From Neobacillus bataviensis (lineage in GTDB: Bacteria > Bacillota > Bacilli > Bacillales_B > DSM-18226), in NCBI RefSeq assembly GCF_019969725.1, contig NZ_JAHXYW010000003.1, positions 310,001 through 374,000 of the forward strand: a stretch of DNA of 64,000 nt, in the 5' to 3' direction. The position numbers were made by a program, and so were the translations under genes. Below the pieces are notes generated by a model. That model made no database searches, was not told the DNA's origin, and was given only the letters and a program-made list of their open reading frames with translations. Below are positions 17,038 to 25,701 of the stretch, one piece after another. Every line of letters starts with the position of its first letter. Position 1 is the stretch's first letter.

Positions 17038-18246
17038 TTAAGCCTTTATCGCAGGTACCTCGAAAACTTCATTTATCACTTTGGTGATAATCGTGGCTGG
17101 TATCTTATAGAAAACTCCGGCAGGGTCATTATGAACAGCCGGTACCAATTGTAGAAGTGTCTCTTCGTTATATTCAAATTCACCAAAAGTGTCTGGCAAA
17201 TTCACCGTTTTACGAAGATCTTTTATAAATTGGATAACTTCCTCTAAGCATTTTTCTGGTTGTACTGAAGGATTGGTGATACCCAAAGCTTGGGCGAACC
17301 CCGTAATTCTTGGCAAATAGTACGTTGGCAAGGACTCCATTACATTCGGCAACAATACAGCGTTAGCTAGTCCATGCGGAATATGAAATTTTGCCCCTAA
17401 CGCATGTGCCATGTTATGAACTGGAACCGCATTCATCGCAAGGCAAAAAGCAGAAATAGCCATCGAACTTGCCATTAGCATATTCGCTCTTGCTGAAAGA
17501 TCGTCCCCTTTTCGAACAGCAGTTTCTAAATTGTCTACAATCATTCGAATCGATTGAATTGCATAGGCATCTGTCATCGGATTGGCCTTTTGTGAAAAAT
17601 ATGCCTCCACTGCATGTGTTAATGCATCAAATCCTGTAAAGGCAGTGATTTTAGGTGGCAGCCCTACCGTTAAATCTGGATCCAGAATAGCCATATCCGC
17701 ATTGATAAATGGATGAAGAAGATTTGTTTTTATTCCAAGCTTTTCATTAAGGATAACGGCTACCGGTGATACTTCAGCACCTGTTCCCGCCGTTGTCGCA
17801 ATTGCGACATGCGGAATAAAAATATATTGGGCTTCTGGCCACCACTCCATCACATTTCCGGTAAGTAGAGAATCACGTATATCATCCAAACCTTTATGGA
17901 GCATCCACTTGATCCCTTTTACCGTATCCAAAACGCTTCCGCCGCCAAGTGCAATTAAGGAATCGCCATTGCACTCTTTAAAGAAACGAGCTCCACGATT
18001 AATAATTTCGCCTTTTGCGTCCTGTTCAATATCTTCAAACACCCCAACGAGCTCTGGTGTACCCGGCATGATTTCAAACAATTCTTTAATTTGAGCTGTA
18101 ATCCCGGCTTGGGTTAACCCTTTATCCGTAAAGAGCACTGCTCGTTTACCGCCAAGTCCTTTAATCATCTCAGGAAGCAATGTCCTAGATCCTGCCCCGC
18201 TATTTATAACTGTTCGAACAGAAAATTGAAAAAATGATGTCGACAT
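17038..18246 (-). CDS. Iron-containing (group III) alcohol dehydrogenase
   Basis: A 402-residue Fe-ADH. The dinucleotide-binding GGGSVLDTVKG is near 98-108. Metal ligands are in the region DALTHAVEAY (about 205-215), MAHALGAKFHIPHGLANAV (about 275-293, two His). Family members oxidise or reduce primary alcohols with NAD(P). In this operon it should turn the fatty alcohol released by the sulfatase into the aldehyde. CAGGTGATTCT precedes the ATG, and the aldehyde dehydrogenase gene ends 45 bp upstream. The orientation and tight neighbours support a shared transcript. Confidence 0.88.
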   Translation of the reverse strand: MSTSFFQFSVRTVINSGAGSRTLLPEMIKGLGGKRAVLFTDKGLTQAGITAQIKELFEIMPGTPELVGVFEDIEQDAKGEIINRGARFFKECNGDSLIALGGGSVLDTVKGIKWMLHKGLDDIRDSLLTGNVMEWWPEAQYIFIPHVAIATTAGTGAEVSPVAVILNEKLGIKTNLLHPFINADMAILDPDLTVGLPPKITAFTGFDALTHAVEAYFSQKANPMTDAYAIQSIRMIVDNLETAVRKGDDLSARANMLMASSMAISAFCLAMNAVPVHNMAHALGAKFHIPHGLANAVLLPNVMESLPTYYLPRITGFAQALGITNPSVQPEKCLEEVIQFIKDLRKTVNLPDTFGEFEYNEETLLQLVPAVHNDPAGVFYKIPATIITKVINEVFEVPAIKA

Positions 18247-18291
18247 AGAATCACCTGCTTTATTAGATTTGTATTAATAAATGAATCTGGA

Positions 18292-19812
18292 TTATCCCAA
18301 AAGAATTTGGTACCAAGGTCTTTGACTTACTTCAGGTACGAGTGAGCAGTGGACATGCTTAACCTGAGAATATTCGTCCAATGCATGGCGTCCTAATTCT
18401 CGGCCAAAACCGCTTTGCTTGTATCCTCCAAATGGAGCATCACTGCGGAGCATATGCCAATCATTGATCCATATCGTACCAGCCTTCAATTCACGGGATA
18501 TTTGCATGCCTTTGTTTACATCCTTAGTCCAAACACCACCTGCTAATCCATAAATTGTGTCATTCGCAATTTCGATTGCTTCCTCAACTGTAGAGTAACG
18601 GATGACTGAAAGCACAGGACCAAAGATTTCTTCTCTAGCAATCTTCATGTCATTATGAACATCTGCAAAAATGGTAGGCTCAATATAATAGCCATTTTCA
18701 AACCCTTCAACAATTGCACGCTTTCCTCCGCAAACCAATCTCGCCCCTTCTTGAATTCCAGATTCAATATAAGAAAGTACGGTATCCAATTGTTGCTGTG
18801 ATACCATCGGCCCCATTCCTGTTGCGATATCTAATGGATTTCCAATTTTAATTGTGCTTGCAAGTTCAGATAATTGTTCAATTACTTGTTCATAAATGGA
18901 GTCATGTACTAATACACGCGTACCGGATTCACAAACTTGCCCAGAGTGTGTTAAGAATCCAAATAATACGCCAGGAATGGTAATACTTAAGTCAGCATCT
19001 GGCAATACGATTGCCGGTGATTTCCCGCCTAACTCAAGAGTGACGCGTTTTATCGTTTTAGATGCCTGCTCCATGATGCGGCTCCCTACTTCTGTAGAAC
19101 CGGTAAAAGCCACTTTGTCTACACTTGGATGCGTGACAAGAGCTTCTCCAATGCTGGCACCTGGGCCAGATACAACATTGAATACACCTGCCGGGATTCC
19201 TACTTCAGCTGCCAATTCCGCTAATTTCAAGGTAGATAGCGGAGTATTGGACGCTGGTTTGACTACGATCGAGTTACCCATAGCCAATGCAGGAGCAATC
19301 TTCCACATAGCTAAAATCATTGGAAAGTTCCAAGCAGTCACAGCTGCTACAACCCCAAGCGGCTCACGCCAAACTTGGTTATTGCTTGGTCCAGGAAATG
19401 GTACAGTAGGAAGAGACTCAACATACGGATACTCTACCGTAAACTTTGCTGTTTGCTGTAAGAGATCGACAATGGATAGGATGTCTAAGTTTGAAATACG
19501 TCGGACTGTAGCCCCAGAACTAATAGACTCTAAGTAACCCAATGCTTCAGCATGTTCAATAATCTTGTTACCAAATTGGATAAGTACATGAGCGCGTTCT
19601 TGTGGAGATTTTTTAGACCAAACTCCCGAATCAAAGGCCTTCCTGGCGGATGAAACAGCCGCCTCCACATCTTCTTTCCCAGCCTTTGCCACCTTTGCCA
19701 CGACTTCACCAGTTGCAGGGTTTATTACATTAAACGTTTCTCCGCTTATAGCTGGCTTCCACTCACCGTTTATAAAGAGTGGAAATTCCAATGTTTGCAC
19801 TGTTGATTCCAT
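18292..19812 (-). CDS. NAD(P)-dependent aldehyde dehydrogenase
   Basis: A 506-residue class ALDH enzyme. TAWNFPMILAMWKIAPALA (about 165-183) forms the cofactor pocket, FTGSTEVG (about 248-255) is present, the general-base Glu lies in LELGGKSPAIV (about 270-280), and the catalytic Cys in SGQVCESG (about 306-313). GPVLSVI near 405-415 is normal. It converts aldehydes to free acids, here most plausibly the fatty aldehyde produced by the neighbouring Fe-ADH. The ribosome binding site is AAGGAGGAATTTCT. The gene lies between the acyl-CoA ligase and the alcohol dehydrogenase genes. Confidence 0.9.
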   Translation of the reverse strand: MESTVQTLEFPLFINGEWKPAISGETFNVINPATGEVVAKVAKAGKEDVEAAVSSARKAFDSGVWSKKSPQERAHVLIQFGNKIIEHAEALGYLESISSGATVRRISNLDILSIVDLLQQTAKFTVEYPYVESLPTVPFPGPSNNQVWREPLGVVAAVTAWNFPMILAMWKIAPALAMGNSIVVKPASNTPLSTLKLAELAAEVGIPAGVFNVVSGPGASIGEALVTHPSVDKVAFTGSTEVGSRIMEQASKTIKRVTLELGGKSPAIVLPDADLSITIPGVLFGFLTHSGQVCESGTRVLVHDSIYEQVIEQLSELASTIKIGNPLDIATGMGPMVSQQQLDTVLSYIESGIQEGARLVCGGKRAIVEGFENGYYIEPTIFADVHNDMKIAREEIFGPVLSVIRYSTVEEAIEIANDTIYGLAGGVWTKDVNKGMQISRELKAGTIWINDWHMLRSDAPFGGYKQSGFGRELGRHALDEYSQVKHVHCSLVPEVSQRPWYQILLG

Positions 19813-19880
19813 AGAAATTCCTCCTTGTTATTTACTCTTTAAAAATCCACAAAAGTTATTTAGAAAAATTCTCTACCAAA

Positions 19881-21398
19881 CTAATTGACTACCACATTTT
19901 CAAACTGCAAAGCTCTTTTCAAAATTTTACCTGTACTGTTTTTAGGTATTTCCTTCATAAATTCCACTTGTTTTGGAAGCTTGTACTTAGCAAGCTTGTC
20001 CTGGCAGAAATGCAAGATGTCATCCATCGTTATGCTTTCATCGTTAGATACAACGAAAGCCTTTACAATCTCTCCATATTCTTTATCCGTAATCCCTACT
20101 ACCGCTGTTTCCACAATTGCCGGATGTTGATATAATACTTCTTCCACTTCTCTCGGATAGACGTTGTACCCGCCAACGATGATCATATCTTTTTTACGGT
20201 CCACGATATAGATGTACCCTTCTTCATCCATTCGGGCCAAATCACCTGTATAAAACCATCCATCTTTCAATGCTGTAGATGTAGCCTCCGGCAATCCTAA
20301 ATACCCCATCATCACATTTGGACCTTTTATAATCAATTCTCCGATTTCTCCTCTTGGAACTTCGATTCCATCCGGATTTACCACTTTGTTCTTTACATCA
20401 GGTATATCAATACCAACAGAGCCAGGTTTGCGTGTTCCCCGCAACGGATTGAAGGCTGTTACGGGAGCCGTTTCAGAAAGACCATATCCTTCTAAAACGT
20501 GCACATTATACTTTTCTTCGAATCTATGTAATAATTCAACAGGAATCGAAGCACCGCCTGAAAAACAAGCCCGTATCGAGGAAAAATCTTCGGCCGTCGC
20601 TCCTGGCAGCTGTAACAAAAAGCTAAACATGGTCGGAACTCCGGCAAAAATCGTCGCATTCTCTCTTCTAATCGTGTTAATCACTTCAGTTGGGCTAAAT
20701 TTAGGAACAATGACAATGGATGCCCCGCAAGCAATCGGAATGTTGATACAAGTCGCGATACAAAAAACATGGAACATTGGAAGAACCGCAATGACACGAT
20801 CTTCTTCAGTGAACTCCGTAAGCTGGGACATCGAAGCAGTATTGGATGCCAAATTTCGATGGGAAAGCATGGCACCCTTAGGCTTCCCAGTAGTACCGGA
20901 AGTATAAAGAATAACCGCCAGATCTTCCTCTCCAATGGAAGGGCTTTCAAGTTTTTCAATTGAATCATGAATTAGACGCTCCCAAGACCATTCGGACTCA
21001 ATTGAATCTGTAAAGATAACCATCTTCAAATTTTCATGTTTCTCTCTTAATGGAGATATTGTCGCTTCTAAAGATGAATGTGCAATCACAGCTTTTGCTT
21101 GGCTATTCGATAAAATATAGGAAATTTCTCCCGAAGTGTAGGCAGGATTAATCGGAACAACTACTGCACCTGCCCGAAGAATCCCAAAGTAAGCAATAAC
21201 AAACTCAGGACAATTACCAAGTATTAGAGCGACTCTATCTCCCTTTGTGATGCCTGCGGATGATAGACCGGATGCTGCACAATCCACCAATTTATCAAGT
21301 TCTGCATATGTTTTACTTTGATTCAGAAAAGTATAGGCGGTACGATTTGGAAATCTTGTTGCACTTTTCTTTAAATTCTCATTTAAATTCGAACTCAT
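19881..21398 (-). CDS. Long-chain-type fatty acyl-CoA ligase (AMP-forming)
   Basis: A 505-residue ANL-family ligase. The P-loop-like motif is LYTSGTTGKPKGAMLSH (about 166-182), then GYGLSETAPV (about 300-310), YTGDLARMDEEGYIYIVDR (about 383-401), and the C-terminal catalytic Lys in NSTGKILKRAL (about 488-498). Length matches FadD/LcfA-like enzymes. It should activate the fatty acid made by the aldehyde dehydrogenase, feeding beta-oxidation and, through 3-hydroxyacyl-CoA, the PHA synthase at the operon end. It is the first gene of the operon, reading from the promoter shared with the LysR gene. GGAGGGGAAAAGGAAAAATA precedes the ATG. Confidence 0.88.
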   Translation of the reverse strand: MSSNLNENLKKSATRFPNRTAYTFLNQSKTYAELDKLVDCAASGLSSAGITKGDRVALILGNCPEFVIAYFGILRAGAVVVPINPAYTSGEISYILSNSQAKAVIAHSSLEATISPLREKHENLKMVIFTDSIESEWSWERLIHDSIEKLESPSIGEEDLAVILYTSGTTGKPKGAMLSHRNLASNTASMSQLTEFTEEDRVIAVLPMFHVFCIATCINIPIACGASIVIVPKFSPTEVINTIRRENATIFAGVPTMFSFLLQLPGATAEDFSSIRACFSGGASIPVELLHRFEEKYNVHVLEGYGLSETAPVTAFNPLRGTRKPGSVGIDIPDVKNKVVNPDGIEVPRGEIGELIIKGPNVMMGYLGLPEATSTALKDGWFYTGDLARMDEEGYIYIVDRKKDMIIVGGYNVYPREVEEVLYQHPAIVETAVVGITDKEYGEIVKAFVVSNDESITMDDILHFCQDKLAKYKLPKQVEFMKEIPKNSTGKILKRALQFENVVVN

Positions 21399-21537
21399 TA
21401 TTTTTCCTTTTCCCCTCCTGTTATTTTTTTAGAAAATTAAGATTTTCTTGAATTTATTATATAAATAACTTACACTTAAATAAAACAACTGTTACTTAAG
21501 ATAATATAAGCTATACTTCTATTTAAAGGAGAAACCT
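21399..21537. promoter_or_regulatory. Divergent control region of the alkylsulfatase-PHA operon and its LysR gene
   Basis: On the minus strand a perfect -10 hexamer TATAAT (21456-21461) is preceded, 17 bp upstream, by TTTATT (21479-21484), a poor -35. That fits an activator-dependent promoter. AACAACTGTT (21484-21493), a 4-2-4 inverted repeat, overlaps the -35 and is a candidate LysR site (part of a T-N11-A-like element). The region also contains CTTAAG and TACTTAAG motifs. Confidence 0.5.
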
Positions 21538-22464
21538 ATGCATATAGAACAATTAGAATACATTGTAAAGGTTGCGGAAACAGGATCTATTTCGATAGCA
21601 GCAGAAAACCTCCATGTTTCTCAATCCGGAATCAGTCAATCTATTACTAGATTAGAAAATGAGTTGGGTGTTAAAATATTTAAACGCTTCAAACGCCTTG
21701 GCGCCGTTCCAACGGATGAAGGGAGATTATTGGTTAAAAAGGCCTATGAGGTATTAGTCAGACTTCAGGAATTTAAAGAAGAAGCCAAATCTTTTAACAC
21801 GGTCATTTCCGGAAATTTAAAGTTATCCTCTATCCCTGGCTTTATGCTGTTCCTTTTAGAACCTTTATCTTCTTTCAAAAATGCTTATCCAAATGTGAAT
21901 ATAGAAATTTCAGAAAAAGGCACTCAGCATATTATTGAGCTTGTAGAAAATAATCAAATTGATATTGGCCTGATCACAATTTACGAAGATTTAATAAAAA
22001 AAAGAGAAGATTTAATATTTGAAGTAATCCTTGAAGGAAAAATGAAGGTATACGTTAGCAAATCGTCTCCTTTAGCGTCACTTAAAACTATCACTCCTGA
22101 ACAATTGATGACCCAAAATATTATTCTGTATAATGGTGATTATGTAAAACGCTTTGCCAATGATTTAATTAGTAAATTTGGGCCAATGAATATAGTATTT
22201 ACCTCGGATAATACTGAAGTAATAAAAAAAGCGATTTTACAGGGATTAGGAATAAGCTTCGGTCAAGACTTTTCTATTGAAAATGATCCTTTTGTTATAA
22301 GCGGTGAAATCGTTCCTATCGAAATCATTAATTACGAACAGGAAAAGATAGGTTTAGGCTGGGTACGCTCAGAGAATAATCATTTTTCAATAAACACAAA
22401 GAAATTTTTAGAACTTTTTACATTCCACTCCCGACTGTTGACGCATTCATCTCATAAGGATTAA
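21538..22464 (+). CDS. LysR-family transcriptional regulator
   Basis: A 308-residue LysR protein. The winged HTH is at residues 2-60 (EQLEYIVKVAETGSISIAAE, then VSQSGISQSITRLENELG), and a periplasmic-binding-like effector domain fills about 90-300. It is divergent from the acyl-CoA ligase gene across 139 bp, the classical LysR layout, so it probably activates the alkylsulfatase-PHA operon in response to an acyl, alcohol or sulfate effector. Pseudomonas uses a LysR protein, SdsB, to activate sdsA; a functional parallel is likely but orthology is not shown. AAAGGAGAAACCT precedes the ATG, and a strong terminator follows. Confidence 0.88.
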   Translation: MHIEQLEYIVKVAETGSISIAAENLHVSQSGISQSITRLENELGVKIFKRFKRLGAVPTDEGRLLVKKAYEVLVRLQEFKEEAKSFNTVISGNLKLSSIPGFMLFLLEPLSSFKNAYPNVNIEISEKGTQHIIELVENNQIDIGLITIYEDLIKKREDLIFEVILEGKMKVYVSKSSPLASLKTITPEQLMTQNIILYNGDYVKRFANDLISKFGPMNIVFTSDNTEVIKKAILQGLGISFGQDFSIENDPFVISGEIVPIEIINYEQEKIGLGWVRSENNHFSINTKKFLELFTFHSRLLTHSSHKD

Positions 22465-22474
22465 TGGTGAATTT

Positions 22475-22510
22475 ACAGAAAACTCCCTTCCTATGAAGGG
22501 AGTTTTCTGT
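22475..22510 (+). terminator. Terminator of the LysR gene
   Basis: Near-perfect hairpin ACAGAAAACTCCCTTC/GAAGGGAGTTTTCTGT just after the stop codon. There is no clean T-run after it on the plus strand, but the long stem is typical of a terminator. Confidence 0.6.
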
Positions 22511-22693
22511 ATGGAACTTGATTATTAATTAAATCGGGTTTTTAATTTTTCTGGTGTCAGTTAATCTATTTTTTCTATTGACTTTATTCAATTATTATTC
22601 GAAAAGGAAGGGAGCAAACAAGCAATGCTTTAAAATTTGCCGATTTAATCATCGAACATGAAAGGCATGTAAATAAAAGAAGCAGACTGATGT

Positions 22694-22948
22694 CTATTTT
22701 TTCCATATATTTGAAATTCGAAGCATTGAAATGGCCCGATGTATTCGGGTTTCAATTGTACTTTGATTTTCCTCTTGATCAACCTTCAAACTGCCAACTT
22801 TTAAAAAAGCTTTAAGTATGAATCCTGCACAATATCTAAGGCATCCTCTTAATTTTTCACATAACTATAGGCCAGCCGATAAAAATTTTCTCTATTTTCT
22901 GATACTAACTCAATAAGTGCATCTTCTTTCTGACTTTTTTCATGAGTT
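22694..22948 (-). pseudogene. Remnant of an ECF-type sigma factor
   Basis: On the minus strand the region 2 start QKEDALIELVSENRENFYRL, then YSYVKN, is interrupted by TAA exactly where a lysine or glutamine codon is expected, and EDALDIVQDSYLK resumes directly after it in the same frame. A second stop follows. Farther down, IETRIHRAISMLR, a region 4-like segment, ends in a stop at 22694. The total is about half of a normal 160-180-residue sigma factor, so most of the middle is lost. No active start or ribosome binding site is visible. The remaining 22511-22693 and 22949-23110 contain nothing I can assign. Confidence 0.6.
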
Positions 22949-23110
22949 CGAGCTCCCTTTAATTTTGTTTTACGTTGTATAAAAAAGACGTCCGGCTTTA
23001 CCAAAAAGTTTGAGTATAAATATGAAATTTCCAAAGGAGAATATATGTTAATTTGAATAAAATTCCCCTCTTTACACATAATTAGAAAAAATCATTTTAG
23101 AGGGATTTAT

Positions 23111-24595
23111 ATGAAGTTAAAAAATAGGAATAAGGAAAAGAGTTCAGCCTCAGATCATAATTGGCTTGAACGATTGTCTAGATCCAATGATTTCGTTCAA
23201 GAGCATACTTCCTATAGAGAAGAGGAGCCATTTTGGATTTCATACTATCGCACTCTCATTTCATCAGACATTTTACATAAAGATGTTCTACCCTATTTAC
23301 AGGAAAAGCTACCCCTCGAAGAATTAAAAAGTAAAATCCCTGTTCAAGAGATTATTTTTACAAGGGATACAGATAAAATCATTCAAAACATCATGAATGG
23401 TTTTTTGGTGATTCAAAAGCATCAGATGGATGAAGAGTGTTTATTAATTAATATAGCAAACACTAAATTTCGTGATGTTAGCATTCCTACGATGGAAGCA
23501 TCTGCCATAGGACCACAGGTTGGTTTTATTGAAGAATTAGACACTAATATTAATCTAATTCGAAAAAGATTGCCTGTTCCGGAACTTCACGTTAAGGAAT
23601 TGAAAGTTGGAGAATTATCAAAGACAAGAGTAGCCGTACTTTACATGGACGGAATTGCAGATCCTGAAAATATAAACACGGTCATCCAAAGAATATCCGA
23701 TATTCAATATGATCATATTCAGGACAGCTCTTACATTGCTTCGATGATTGAGGATAATTCTAATTCTTTGTTTCCACAATCGATTTCAACAGAAAGAACT
23801 GATCGCGTTGCTGCAGGGCTTACAGAAGGAAAAATTATCATTGCAGTAGATGGATCTCCAAATCTTCTCATACTTCCAGTCACTTTTATGGAAGCTTTTA
23901 TTGCAATGGAGGATTATAGCTATTCTTGGATAATCGGAAATTTCTTCCGTTTATTACGGTTTGTTGCTGTCTTTATTTCGACATTCCTTAGTCCGATGTA
24001 TGTTGCCATTATGACGTATCATTATGAATTGATTCCAGCTAGGTTACTGGAAACGCTTGTTGGCTCAAGGGAATCTGTCCCCTTCCCTCCATTCTTAGAG
24101 GCCATTTTTTTAGAACTAATGATTGAAATGGTAAAAGAGGCCGGCATTCGGTTGCCGCTAAAAATTGGGCAATCCCTTGGGGTTGTCGGTGGTATAGTGA
24201 TCGGACAGGCGGTAGTAGAAGCTGGACTAACAAGTAATGTACTCCTTATTCTTGTCGGACTCGGAACATTATCATCCTACACTGCACCTGTCTATAAATT
24301 CAGTAATACGATTCGGTTTATTAAGTTTCCAGTCATTTTCCTTGCCCAATGGTTTGGTGTATTTGGGGTGTATTTCGGAGCCCAATTCACCATAATCCAT
24401 TTGCTAAGGTTAACGTCTCTGGGTCGTCCTTATTTAAGCCAATTTCCAATCCGGATCACTTCCTTTCAAGATTTATGGATAAGACTCCCATTTTCCATGC
24501 AAAAAGAAAATCCAAAAAACTTGAGGCCGCAAAAGAAGCGGAAATCAACCGGTACGAGAAAAAATCCAGAGCCAGTGAACGATTTTTATGAATAA
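23111..24595 (+). CDS. Spore germination protein, GerA family A subunit
   Basis: A 494-residue membrane protein. A soluble N-terminal half (about 1-270) ends in the family hallmark VAAGLTEGKIIIAVDGSPN, followed by about five membrane helices (for example YVAIMTYHYELIPARLLETL near 299-318) and a basic cytosolic tail. GerAA-type subunits sit in the spore inner membrane and form the germinant receptor channel with B and C subunits, encoded next. GAGGGATTTAT precedes the ATG, and the B gene begins 20 bp after the stop. Which germinant it recognises cannot be read from the sequence. Expression in the forespore (sigma G) is expected from the family. Confidence 0.92.
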   Translation: MKLKNRNKEKSSASDHNWLERLSRSNDFVQEHTSYREEEPFWISYYRTLISSDILHKDVLPYLQEKLPLEELKSKIPVQEIIFTRDTDKIIQNIMNGFLVIQKHQMDEECLLINIANTKFRDVSIPTMEASAIGPQVGFIEELDTNINLIRKRLPVPELHVKELKVGELSKTRVAVLYMDGIADPENINTVIQRISDIQYDHIQDSSYIASMIEDNSNSLFPQSISTERTDRVAAGLTEGKIIIAVDGSPNLLILPVTFMEAFIAMEDYSYSWIIGNFFRLLRFVAVFISTFLSPMYVAIMTYHYELIPARLLETLVGSRESVPFPPFLEAIFLELMIEMVKEAGIRLPLKIGQSLGVVGGIVIGQAVVEAGLTSNVLLILVGLGTLSSYTAPVYKFSNTIRFIKFPVIFLAQWFGVFGVYFGAQFTIIHLLRLTSLGRPYLSQFPIRITSFQDLWIRLPFSMQKENPKNLRPQKKRKSTGTRKNPEPVNDFYE

Positions 24596-24615
24596 ATCAT
24601 AAAGGAGAATTCCAT

Positions 24616-25701
24616 TTGCAAGCGAATAGAAGACATCAAGTATCTCCTTATTTAGTCTTCTTTATTGTTTATGATTCGCAGGTCGGTGTTGGCATTTTAT
24701 CATTCCAAAGAACGATTGCGGAGAAAGCAGGCTATGATGCGTGGATAGGTGTATTTTTGGCAGGGTGTTTGGTTCAAGCCTTTATATGGGTAATGTATAA
24801 ACTTCTTGGAAAAGCAGATGGGGATATCATCGATGTTCAAACTAATATTTTTGGAAATATACTAGGTAAATTTTTAAGCTTTTTCATCATGATGTATTTC
24901 TGGATGGCAAGTTTATCTGTCTTACTTGCGTTTATAGAAATTATTCAAGTTTGGCTGTTTCCAAGCATCCCATCATGGATTCTTTCAATTTTGATCCTAA
25001 TATCAGTGTATTATTGTATTTCTGGAGGATTTCGGGTTGTTGTCGGGGTAGGATTTTTATCGTTTATATTTCCGCAAATATGGTTAATCATCCTATATGT
25101 TTTCCCATTAAAAATGGCTCATTTTTCAAATTTGCTGCCGATAATGAACCATTCCTTTCTTGACTTGGTGGATTCTATCAAAAGTTCTATGTATACATTA
25201 GCAGGTACCGAAACATTATTGATGTACTATCCATTTATAAGGGATCCTAAAGCCTCAAAAAAATTCGCCCATTTTGGGGTTTTATTTACTACTATATTGT
25301 ATACGGCTTCTTCTATCATATCCTTTGCCTTTTATAGTGAAGGTCAGTTAAAAACGACCATTTGGCCAGAGCTATCGTTAACAAAAATTATAAAGGTTTC
25401 TTATTTGGAGCGTTTTGAATACTTATATATCTCGATGTACTTGATTATCGTAACGGCATTAATATCACTATTATTATGGTGCTCAAGCAGAGGTTTAAAG
25501 AAGATATTTAATCAGAAACAAAAATTTACGTTAATCATTATTAGCCTTATGAGTTTGGCTCTTAGTCAATTTATAAACGAAACTTACAAGGATTTGCTGG
25601 ATAAATTTGTCACTCAAATGAATTTATATATCTTCTACGTCTATATCCCTTTACTTTTAGTTGTCTATACTTTTTTAAAAAGGGGTAACAACCATGGTTA
25701 A
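24616..25701 (+). CDS. Spore germination protein, GerA family B subunit (permease-like)
   Basis: A 361-residue protein with about ten hydrophobic helices, in the amino-acid/polyamine/organocation-like fold of GerAB. The N-terminus contains YDSQVGVGILSFQRTIAEKA, the typical start of helix 1 of GerAB/GerKB. This subunit binds the germinant. It starts at TTG 24616 after AAAGGAGAATTCCAT. It overlaps the following C-subunit gene by 8 bp, so translation is coupled. The neighbours on both sides are the A and C subunits. Confidence 0.9.
   Translation: MQANRRHQVSPYLVFFIVYDSQVGVGILSFQRTIAEKAGYDAWIGVFLAGCLVQAFIWVMYKLLGKADGDIIDVQTNIFGNILGKFLSFFIMMYFWMASLSVLLAFIEIIQVWLFPSIPSWILSILILISVYYCISGGFRVVVGVGFLSFIFPQIWLIILYVFPLKMAHFSNLLPIMNHSFLDLVDSIKSSMYTLAGTETLLMYYPFIRDPKASKKFAHFGVLFTTILYTASSIISFAFYSEGQLKTTIWPELSLTKIIKVSYLERFEYLYISMYLIIVTALISLLLWCSSRGLKKIFNQKQKFTLIIISLMSLALSQFINETYKDLLDKFVTQMNLYIFYVYIPLLLVVYTFLKRGNNHG

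Noticed and set aside
18896..19537. Long plus-strand open frame opposite the aldehyde dehydrogenase gene
   Set aside because: It lies antisense to a clear ALDH gene, with no family motif and no suitable start signal, so it is a shadow frame.
20386..20907. Plus-strand open frame opposite the acyl-CoA ligase gene
   Set aside because: Antisense to a well-supported gene; composition is that of a reverse-complement shadow.
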